From the NCBI RefSeq assembly GCF_003344865.1, contig NZ_CP031165.1:930001-994000 (forward strand): a stretch of DNA of 64,000 nt. Reading direction: 5' to 3'. The notes beneath the pieces are model-generated. The model was not told the DNA's origin and made no database searches. It saw nothing but the letters and a program-made list of their open reading frames with translations. Positions within the stretch are counted from its first letter, which is position 1; each line of letters starts with the position of its first letter. Shown in pieces: positions 52,776 through 61,900 of this stretch. The stretch comes from Euzebya pacifica. Its GTDB lineage: Bacteria; Actinomycetota; Nitriliruptoria; Euzebyales; Euzebyaceae. Position numbers and translations under genes: made by a program.

Positions 52776-54481
52776 GCGGCGCGACGTCGACCGCGGCTGT
52801 GCCCTCCCGGGTGGTGGCCTGGCGCCTCGTGCGGCAGGAACCCGTCGCCTACGCGATCGCCCTGCTGACGTGGACGACCTTCCACTCCCTGCCCGTGCTG
52901 TCGGGCTGGCTGCTGAAGGTCGTGCTCGACCGGGTGCAGGGCGGTCAGCCCGCCTCGACCGTCTGGACGGTGCTCGCCGTGCTGGCCGGCGTCGAGGTCG
53001 GCCGCTGGATGGTGCTGGTCGTCAGCGCCGTGCAGTGGCACGGCGTCTGGGTCTTCTGGCACACCGTCCTCCGCCTCAACATGCTCCGTTCGTTGGTCGC
53101 CGCGCCCGGCCCGGCCGCCGGACGACTGCCGGGTGCGCCCGGAGAGGCCGTGTCGCGGTTCCGCGACGACACCAAGCACGTGGCCCTCGTGGCCGACGTG
53201 TGGCTGGACATGACCGGCGTGTCGGTCGCCGCTGCAGGCGCCCTCGCGGTCATGGTTCGCGTCGACCCGCTGGTGACCCTTGTGGCGCTGCTGCCGGTCG
53301 GGTGTGCGCTGCTGCTGACGAGGGTGATGGCGCGGCGGCTCAAGGACCTGCGGGTGGTCGAGCGCGAGGCCACGGCGGCGGTCACCGGGTTCATCGGTGA
53401 CACGTTCGCGGCCATCACCGCCATCAAGGCGGCGGGCGCCGAGAAGGCCGCCGAGCACCGCTTCGACACGCTCGGCCGGACCCGCGCCACCGCAGCGCTG
53501 CGCGACCAGGTCGCCACGCAGGTCCTGCAGACGCTGTCGGGCGCAACCGGCAACCTCTCGACCGGCCTGGCGCTCCTCCTGCTCGCCCCGGCGCTGGCAG
53601 CCGGCGACGCCAGCGTCGGCGACGTCGGGTTGTTCGCCAGCTCCGCGATCGTCCTGGCGACGGTGCCCCGCTGGGTCGCCCGCCTCGGGGCCTACCACCG
53701 GCAGGCCGACGTGTCGGTCGACCGGATGACGCGGCTGCTCCCGCCGGGCGCCGACGGCGGGACGCTGGCCGACCCGGTCCACACGGCGCTGCGGCACGGA
53801 CCCGGCGCCTTCCCGACGGTGCCGGCCCGCCCGGTGCGGCCGCCGCGGGACCACCTTGAGCTACTGGAGGTCGTCGGCCTGGTCGTGCGACACGAGGACG
53901 GAACCACCGTGGGTCCCGTCGACCTGACCGTCGAGTCCGGCCGCGTCACCGTCCTGACTGGTCCCGTCGGTGCCGGCAAGACCACCGTCCTGCGTGCCCT
54001 GCTGGGGCTTGTCGCCCGCGACGAGGGCGAGATCCGCTGGAACGGTCGGCTGATCGAGGACCCGTCGACCGTGCTGGTCCCGCCGCTGACCGCCTACCTC
54101 CCCCAGGTGCCTCGCCTGTTCTCCGAGACGTTGGCCCAGACCATCCTGCTGGGTGTCGACGACGCCGGGCTGGAGGAGGCGCTCGCCATCGCGTGCCTGC
54201 AGCCGGACCTCGCGAGGATGGGATCGGGGCTGGACACGATGGTCGGCCCCCGCGGGGTCAGGTTGTCAGGCGGGCAGATCCAGCGGACCGCGGCCGCACG
54301 GGCGTTCGTCCGTCGTCCCGACCTGCTGGTGGTCGACGACCTGTCCTCGGCCCTCGACGTGACCACCGAGACCCAGGTGTGGCAACGGTTGCTGGACCGT
54401 CCCGACCGTCCCGCACTGCTGGTCGTCAGCCATCGCGAACGGGTGCTGCGGGCGGCCGACTTCGTGATCGAGATGGGGTGA
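52772..54481 (+). CDS. ABC exporter half-transporter 2 (degenerate ATP site)
   Basis: A 569-residue partner of the preceding exporter. Membrane helices run through about residues 20-310. The ATPase part has Walker A GPVGAGKTTVL and signature LSGGQIQRTAAARAF, but the residue after Walker B is Asp (LLVVDDLSSALDV) where the catalytic Glu is expected; the His switch is present in VVSHRERVL. One consensus and one degenerate site is a well-known arrangement in heterodimeric exporters such as TM287/288. The ATG overlaps the first subunit's stop by four bases. Confidence 0.9.
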   Translation: MSGATSTAAVPSRVVAWRLVRQEPVAYAIALLTWTTFHSLPVLSGWLLKVVLDRVQGGQPASTVWTVLAVLAGVEVGRWMVLVVSAVQWHGVWVFWHTVLRLNMLRSLVAAPGPAAGRLPGAPGEAVSRFRDDTKHVALVADVWLDMTGVSVAAAGALAVMVRVDPLVTLVALLPVGCALLLTRVMARRLKDLRVVEREATAAVTGFIGDTFAAITAIKAAGAEKAAEHRFDTLGRTRATAALRDQVATQVLQTLSGATGNLSTGLALLLLAPALAAGDASVGDVGLFASSAIVLATVPRWVARLGAYHRQADVSVDRMTRLLPPGADGGTLADPVHTALRHGPGAFPTVPARPVRPPRDHLELLEVVGLVVRHEDGTTVGPVDLTVESGRVTVLTGPVGAGKTTVLRALLGLVARDEGEIRWNGRLIEDPSTVLVPPLTAYLPQVPRLFSETLAQTILLGVDDAGLEEALAIACLQPDLARMGSGLDTMVGPRGVRLSGGQIQRTAAARAFVRRPDLLVVDDLSSALDVTTETQVWQRLLDRPDRPALLVVSHRERVLRAADFVIEMG

Positions 54482-54542
54482 TACGACCGGTGGCCCGTTC
54501 GTTCGGTCACCCCCGTGTTCCGGCGAGATCCCGTGACCGGGT

Positions 54543-54548
54543 TACCGT
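54543..54548 (+). promoter_or_regulatory. -10 element (TACCGT) of a leaderless foldase promoter
   Basis: TACCGT ends eight bases before the GTG at 54557. The start codon is not preceded by a ribosome binding site, so the transcript is predicted to start at or within a few bases of the GTG. Confidence 0.4.
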
Positions 54549-54556
54549 GGTCGGTT

Positions 54557-55873
54557 GTGAACGAGAACGCAAACGGCATCGATGCCGACGCCCCGACCGC
54601 AGACGACACCCCGGCAGGTGAGCCGGCCGTCGTTGCGGACGCGCTCGGTGCCGAGGACATGACCCCCAGGGCCGAGGAGGCGTCGCCGCCGCTCGAGCAG
54701 CCCACCGACGACCACGGCCACGGCCACGGCGACCACGGCCACGGCGACCATGGCCACGTCACCCCTGACGACGGGGCCGGCGGGACCTCCACCGGCATGA
54801 TCGTGCTGGCCCTCCTCGGCGTGCTCGCCGGCGTGGCGGGCCTGATCTGGTACGCCGTGGGGGTCACCCCGGAGGACGACGAGGTCGTCACCGAGGGGTC
54901 GGCCGTCACCACCGGCGAGTCGCTGCCCGAGGGTGTCGTGTACTCCATCGCCGGTGTGGACCGGAAGCTGGAGGACGTCGAGCCCCGCGTCCGCAGCATC
55001 GCCCCGGACCTGGCCGACGCGCTCGTCGACCCCGAGGCCGCCACCGCTGAGCAGCGGGGACAGCTCGCACAGGTCGTGGCGACGCTCGTCGTCGACGACC
55101 TGCTCGGCGTCGCTGCCGAGGACGCGGGTGTCGAGGTCACCGAGGAGGACCTGCAGGCCTCGATCGACGAGATCGTGGACATCCAGTTCGGTGGCGACGC
55201 CGCCGCCTTCGAGACCCAGGTCGAGGCCGAGGGGCTGACGGTCGAGGCCGTGCGCGAGCTCCAGCGTCCCGCCGTGCTGATCGACAAGCTCGTCGACGCC
55301 CGCATCACCGACATCACCGACGAGGAGGTCGAGGCGTTCTACGAGCAGGAGTCCGCGACCGAGATCGTCAGCCACATCCTGGTGGAGACCGAGGACGAGG
55401 CACAGGCCGTCGTCGACCGCCTGGACGCCGGTGAGGCGTTCGCCGACGTGGCTGCCGAGGTGTCGATCGACGGCAGCGCCCAGAGCGGTGGCCAGCTCGG
55501 ACCGTTCCAGCCCGGCCAGTTCGTCGAGCCCTTCGAGAACGCGGTCCTGGAGACCGAGCCCGGTGAGATCACCGGTCCGGTCGAGACCGAGTTCGGCTGG
55601 CACGTCATCACCATCGATGGCGCCGACATCCCGCCGCTGGACGAGGCCCGCCCCGACATCGAGGAGTTCCTGCGCCAGCAGCAGGTCGGTGGCATCACCG
55701 AGGAGATCGTCACCGAGATCGACGCGGCGGCGCAGGTGACCGTCGCCCCGGTGTACGGCACCTGGCTCGGGATCACCGGCGGCGGCGTCCAGCCCCCCGT
55801 CAGCGAGGTCCAGGACCTGGAGCTGCCCGACGAGGCGCTGCCGCTGGAGGAGCTGCCCACCGAGGGCGAGTGA
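54557..55873 (+). CDS. Membrane-anchored parvulin-type peptidyl-prolyl isomerase with a His-rich tail
   Basis: A 438-residue PrsA/SurA-like foldase. The cytosolic N-terminus has seven His in a 15-residue Gly/Asp/His tract (about 53-67), then one membrane helix (about 81-101: IVLALLGVLAGVAGLIWYAV). The external part begins with a SurA-like chaperone region and holds one parvulin domain at about 269-356 (SHILVETEDEAQAVVDRL, SGGQLGPFQPGQFVEPFE, TEFGWHVITIDG), with the usual His and Gly positions. The tail is acidic. Such proteins help exported proteins fold at the outer face of the membrane. The GTG at 54557 is chosen from the leaderless promoter; an ATG at 54515 adds 14 residues. Confidence 0.85.
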   Translation: MNENANGIDADAPTADDTPAGEPAVVADALGAEDMTPRAEEASPPLEQPTDDHGHGHGDHGHGDHGHVTPDDGAGGTSTGMIVLALLGVLAGVAGLIWYAVGVTPEDDEVVTEGSAVTTGESLPEGVVYSIAGVDRKLEDVEPRVRSIAPDLADALVDPEAATAEQRGQLAQVVATLVVDDLLGVAAEDAGVEVTEEDLQASIDEIVDIQFGGDAAAFETQVEAEGLTVEAVRELQRPAVLIDKLVDARITDITDEEVEAFYEQESATEIVSHILVETEDEAQAVVDRLDAGEAFADVAAEVSIDGSAQSGGQLGPFQPGQFVEPFENAVLETEPGEITGPVETEFGWHVITIDGADIPPLDEARPDIEEFLRQQQVGGITEEIVTEIDAAAQVTVAPVYGTWLGITGGGVQPPVSEVQDLELPDEALPLEELPTEGE

Positions 55874-55901
55874 TCGAGCCAGACCGACGGCAGCGCGTCA
55901 G

Positions 55902-55933
55902 CAGTGGCCGGGACCCGAAGGTCCCGGCCACTG
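55902..55933. terminator. Bidirectional terminator between the foldase and RHS genes
   Basis: A perfect 14-bp stem, CAGTGGCCGGGACC with its complement, and a CGAA tetraloop lie between two convergent genes. The stem core matches the flp-tadE hairpin, so this is probably a recurring terminator type in the genome. Confidence 0.85.
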
Positions 55934-55939
55934 CCGTGT

Positions 55940-58900
55940 TCAGAGCGGGAAACAGACGCCTGTGGTGGCCGAGCAGCCGACGTCCAGGTCCAGCGCGTCC
56001 AGCACGCCGCTGTCCCACGGGTTGATCAGCGGCCCCTTGAACTCGCACTTCGACTTGTACATGTCGGGGTTGTTCGGTCCGCATTGCACGACCCGGCACT
56101 CGACCCCGAGCTCGAACGGTCCGAGGCTGCAGCCGAACTGGTAGTACCCCTCGTTGCCACGTTGTCCCTGTCCCGGGTCGATGCTGACGGAACCCCCGGG
56201 AGTGCCGAGGCCACCGCCGATGCACAGGGAACACCCGCCGGAGTCACAGGCGATCTCGGTCTCCAGGCACGCGCCGCCGAGGCAGAAGCCGCCCCCGACG
56301 GCGCCACCGCCGGTCGGGTCGTGCAGCGTGACCGGGTCGTTGCGGGCGTACCGGTAGAGGTTGGGCTCGCCGGAGTCGATCAGCAACGGGTCGGGAGACA
56401 GCCAACGTCCGGCTGCCGGGTCGTAGTCACGCAGCCCCATGCGCACCAGGCCGGTGTCGGGGTCCTCGAGGCCCCCACCGAACCCGACGGCCAGCGGGAA
56501 GCTGCCCGTGCTCGACCGGAGCTCGCCGAAGGGGCTGTAGTCGCGGGTCAGGACGACCGTCCCGGCTGCGTCGACGACGGCTCGGGGCGAACCGACGGCA
56601 TCGGTCACGACGGTGTACCAGTCGCCGTCGTGCCGGACGGCGGCCAGGAACCGGGTGGCCTGCTGGTGGACGTACTCCGTCACCACGGGGGCGCCGCCGT
56701 CGGGCGTGGTGATGGTGCCCGTCACCAGCAGCGGGTCGTAGGGGTCGCCGTAGAGGTGGATGGTCCGGGTGCCCGCCGCGTCGACACGGGCGGTCATGCG
56801 CCCCATGGCGTCGTAGCCGTACTCGGCGATGGGGCCGCCGGCGTCGGACACCTCGACGAGCTCGCCGGTGGGGAGGTAGTCCAGCTCGACGTCGCCGATG
56901 GCGGTGACGAAGCCGTTGGCGTCGCTGGTGTAAGTGATCCCGTCGCGTTCGAGCAGGCGGTCGCGGTCGTCGTAGGTCGCGGTTGCGGTGAGCCCACCAG
57001 CCGTCGTGCTGGTGCGGTTGCCGTGGTCGTCCCAGGTCCATGACTCGATCGGGTTGTCGGCGCCGTCCGTCACGGCCACGAGCTGGCCGTCGAGGTCGCG
57101 GCTGAAGCGCTCGACGGTGGTCGTGCTGTCGATCGTGATCGACTGCTCGGTGATCCGTCCGGCGTTGTCGCGGGTGAAGGCGATGTCGACGACGTCACCG
57201 GCCGTGTCGTGCGTCATGCCGAACCCGAGGACCTGTGACAGGCCGTCGACGTCGAGCGTCACGCTGCTGGTCCCGTCGGTGATCGCGTTGGTCGGGTCGT
57301 TGGGAGTGGTCGACTGCCAGGTCCACGGCCCGACCTGCCGGACTGCCCCTTCCGCGGAGACGTCGAAGGTCAGCGCGTCCTCGCCGTCGAGCTGTCGGCT
57401 GGTGACGATCCCGTCGGTGCTGTCGTAGTCGTAGGTGTGGGCGACCGCATCCACCTGGGTGGTCAGGATCGACAGCGCGTCGGTGGTGAAGAACCGCGAG
57501 AGGGTGACGGGCAGACCCGCGGCGTCGACGTCGGGGGTCCACGACGCGGTGGCCCAGTCGGCCTCCAGGCCGGCCTCACCCGAGCCGGGTGCCTGGCCGG
57601 GGTGGTAGGTGAACGCCGTGGTCGCGCCGTCCACGGTGCGGCCGCGATGGTGCCCGTCGACGACCGTGATGGTGCTGGACGAGCCGTCGGGATAGTCCAC
57701 GCCGGTCGGCTGTCGCCGGTCGTCGTACCGCCGGTCCGTGGCCACGGCAGCGGTGGGCGCGGTGTGGCTGTCGAGAAGGCCGAAGGGGGTCAGGGTCAGC
57801 TCGTGGGCGTCGGTGCCCGGCAGGCCCCACCCGTTCCTTTGGTCGCGGTCGTCCCAGCTGTAGGTGGTCGTGCGTCCCTCGGGTGAGGTCCACGAGACCA
57901 GCCGGTCGGCGTCGTCGAAGATCCACGAGACCGTCTCGCCCTCGCCGTTGGTGGTCGTCCGCAGGCGACCGGAGTCGTCGTAGGTGTGGACCTCCTCGTG
58001 GGCGCCGCGGGCCACGCGGACCAGCCGGCCCCGTGCGTCGTGGGCGTAGGTGGTCGGTGTGGCCCCGGCTGCCTCGATGTGGCTCGTGACCCGCCCGAGG
58101 ACGTCGAAGGTCCGGGTCTCGACCCGTCCGTCGTCGTGCGTCAGGGTCTCGGTCATCGTCGTCGCGTCGAACGTCCGCGTGGTGGTCGTCCCGTCGGGGT
58201 TGGTCACCCGCGTGGTCATGGTCTCCAGGCTGAGCGGGTCGAGCGGGTCGGCCAGCGTCGCCTCCCATTCGGTCTCGCTGGAGGAGAACGTGAACCCTCC
58301 CGAGGCGGAGTTGGACGTCCGCCGCTCCGTTTCGACGAGGACGAGACCGCCGAGCTGCGGATGCGGGCCGTAGCTGACGGAACGAGACAGCCCGGACGGC
58401 ACCGAGGTCTCGACGGTGGATCCGTCGGCGCTGGTCTCGACTTCGGTGACGGCGCCCGTCGGATCGGTGATGGTGTGGACGATCCGCGAGCCTCGGGTGA
58501 CGGTTCGGTAGGTGGTGGCATCGCCACCGCCGTCGACGCCGACGGTCATGGTGACCTCGTGGCCGGACTCGTCGTCCTCGCGGACTGTGGTCTCGGTGAG
58601 GGTGGTCACCTGTCCGTCGGCGGCGACGGCACCGGTGAGGCGTCCGAGGGTGTCGTAGGTGTAGGTCGAGGTCCCGCCCGCGGCATCGACCTGCTCGACC
58701 AGCAGGCCGTCGTCGTAGCCGAACGTCCTGGTCCGGCTGGCGGGGTCGGTGATGCCGGTGATCATGCCGTCGGTGACGGCCAGGGTGGTCAGCCGTCCGT
58801 AGGCGTCGACGATGCCGGTCGGGACGCCGTCGGTGTCGCGCTGGATCGTGACGGTGTTGCCGTGGGCGTCGGTGCGGCTGGTCAACCAGCCGTCGGCGTC

Positions 58901-61900
58901 GTAACCGAACGTGGTCAGCACCACGCCGGTCCGGGGGTCGACGGTGGTCAGGTGCCGGCCGTCCTCGGCGAAGCCGAAGATGCGGTCGCCCGTGTCGTCG
59001 GGAACGGCCCAGGCGACCGGCTCACCGTTGACCTCGTCGCCGATCAGCGGTCCCTCGGAGCCCGGCAGCGTCGTCAGCGACTGCAGGCCACCGCCGAGCA
59101 CGAAGACCTCGTTGACGTGGTTGTCGGGGGTGTCGCCGAAGAACGGCGGGCCGGGGACGACAATGGGCGTGCCGTCGGGGGCGATGTCGACGGCGTGGAT
59201 CTGTGCGAGCGCCCCGGAGGGTCCGCTGCGGCCCTCGAAGCCCTGTGTCTCGAAGCTGCCGGCCACGCCGAAGTAGTCGTTGTCGTCGAACGCGTCCAGC
59301 GCCACGAAGTTGGCGACATACCGCCGCCCACCCGGACCCAGCGCGACGTCGTGGTCGGCCTCGACCTCGGTGTACTGGCTGGCGGCGTACTGGCGGGCCA
59401 GGCCGTCGGAGGTGATCTCGACGTACCCGCCGGGCTGCCCGTAGGCCGCTGCAGGCTGGCCGATCGCGACGGTGGCGCCGTCGTCGCTGACGTCGACGGA
59501 GTTCGGGGCAACCAGCTCGATGTCGCCGCGGTAGCAGTAGGCCTCGCCGGTGTCCTGCTCACCGTTGTCGTTGTCGTCGACGAACCCGCCCTCGCAGGTG
59601 AAGTCGCGGATCGACCGCGTGCCACCGCCGGCGTAGGTCACGATCGTGCCGTCGGCGGCGATCCGGCGGATCCGGTCGTTGTCGGTGTCGGCGACGAACA
59701 CCGCGCCGTCGCTGGTGACCGCCAGGTCGGTGGGGCTGTCGAGCTGGGCAGCGGTGGCCGGTCCGTCGTCACCGGAGTACCCCGACGTGCCGGTCCCGGC
59801 GACGGTGGCGATCGTGCCGTCGGTGGCGACCCGCCTGATGACGTGGTTGCCGGTGTCGGCGATCCAGAGGCTGCCGTCGGGGTGCACGGCCATGCCGCCT
59901 GGGTTGTCGAGCTGGGCGGCGGTGGCCGGTCCGCCGTCGCCGGTGTAGCCCGCGGTGCCGGTCCCGGCGATGGTGGTGACGATGTAGTCGGTGTCGATGG
60001 TGCGGACCCGGTTGCGGTAGCCCTCTGCGACGTGGATGGCACCGGAGGGCGCCACGACGACGTCGTTGGCCTCGACGTCGACCTGCGAAGCGGGGATGCC
60101 CTCGCTGGTGGAGTCGTCGCCACCGGTCAGCAACGTGGCGGTCGGGAACTCGGTCCCGTCGATCGCCCGGGTGCTACCGTCGCCGTAGTACAGCCGTGAC
60201 CCGACCGGGGAGTAGTAGTGGTGATCGGGCAACGACCAGCCGGCGAGCTGATCGGCGGTGCCGTTGGTGAGGGTGCCCTGCCAGGTGCGGCGCTCGTTCA
60301 CCCCGACACGCTGGTCGGGCAGGTCGATGACGTTGAACTGGCCGGTGTTCTGCTCCACGTCGAGCAGCGGCGGCAGCGGGAAGACCGCGTTGGTGTAGTC
60401 GATGTTGATGATGTAGGCGGTCCGCAGGCTGACGGGGACCTCGCCGATCACCTCGCGGCCGTACCGGTCCAGCCCGTCCCACGTGAACGTGGCGACGGTG
60501 TTCGGCGCCGGGTTCGGGAACTGCTGGAGGACGGTCTGGCCGGCCACCGTCCACTCGAGCTGGACCTCGATGATCGCCGGGTCGACGTCGTCGCTGGTGA
60601 CCTCGTACTCGATCGAGCGGCCGTCGAGGAAGCCGTCCTGCCGGTCGCTGACGTAGCTGATCGCCAGCCCGCCGATGTCGCCGCCGAGGCCGTTCAACGC
60701 GACGGTCTCGCCGATCGTCCGCGCCTCGCAGCGGATGGTCGAGCCGTTCAGCTGCTCGCAGGGGTCATCGGGCTCCTCGTCCTCGGCCGGGTCGTCGCCG
60801 AACTCCACCAGGGGCTTGTCGGCGTAGTTCAGGTCGTAGCGCGAGAAGTGGTCGACCAGGACACGCATGACCGTGTCCCCGGGGGCGTAGGTGGCGGCCA
60901 GCGCGGCCAGCTCGGTGTCGGTGAACCCGTTGGCCACCGGGTCGTCGGCGTTGCCGTCCCCGTCGACATCGATGGTTGCCGTGCCGCCGTCGGTGGTCAG
61001 CACCTCGATGATCACGCCGCTGTCGATGCCGATCCAGGCGTGCAGCTGGTCGTCGTAGTAGCCGGCTGGGACGGGGAACCCGACCGGGAAGCCGAGGTAG
61101 TTGTCGACGTGGGTGGCGACGGGCCGGTCGAAGGTGACGCCCACGGCACCGGCAGCCACCGCCTCGTCCAGGCTGAACTCCGCGGCGTAGGTGTAGGCGC
61201 TGGTCGCCGGTAGCTCGGCCGGCATGGCCTGCGGCCCGTAGGGACCGACGGTGAACTCCGTCGCCCGGACGTCGAAGCCGTCGAGGACCTGGGTCGACCC
61301 GTCCGACAGCGTCATGGTGGCCACGAGGCCCGGCGGGAAGACGAGGTGGGTGGTGCGGGTGCCGTCGTCGTCAACCTGCGGCGTGGCGGTGTGGGCGCCA
61401 CCGGCGTCGGGGTCGATGGTCGTGACGGCGGTGTCGAAGGCGATCATCACCACGTCCTCGAGGACGACCCAGTCCTGCCAGGGGACCTGCGCCGACCGTT
61501 CGACCCCGATCAGGCCGTCCTTGTCGAAGGTGACCACCAGCGTGCCGCCACCGGGCACGACCAGGTCGAACTGGCCGTCGGCACGGGTCAGGGTCTGGCC
61601 CAGCTCGGGTCGGTCGGCGACGGTCACCGTCACCCCCGGCAGCGGGCCGCCGTCCCGGTCGAGCACGCGACCGGCCACCACACCGACGTGGTCGTCGTCG
61701 ATCGCCCCGGTGTCCAGCCCCGTCTGGACGGGATCGGGCCCCGCATACAGGAACTCGATGGTGTCGGCGAAGATCGTCCGCCCGTTCGCCGGGTTGGCCG
61801 GCGCGTCGATGACCGGCAACGGCGTCTCGGTCTCGGTGGGGTCCGGATCGGGCGTCTCGGTCTCGGTGGGATCGGGATCGGGCGTCTCGGTTTCGGTGGG

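Noticed and set aside
51015-54481. Lantibiotic or siderophore export by the ABC pair
   Set aside because: No precursor peptide, modification enzyme or siderophore gene is nearby, and no peptidase domain precedes the transporter; cargo left undefined.
55940-56310. A polymorphic-toxin tip with immunity partner
   Set aside because: The tail matches no toxin known to me and the next gene downstream is convergent, so there is no candidate immunity gene; kept only as an open question in the findings.
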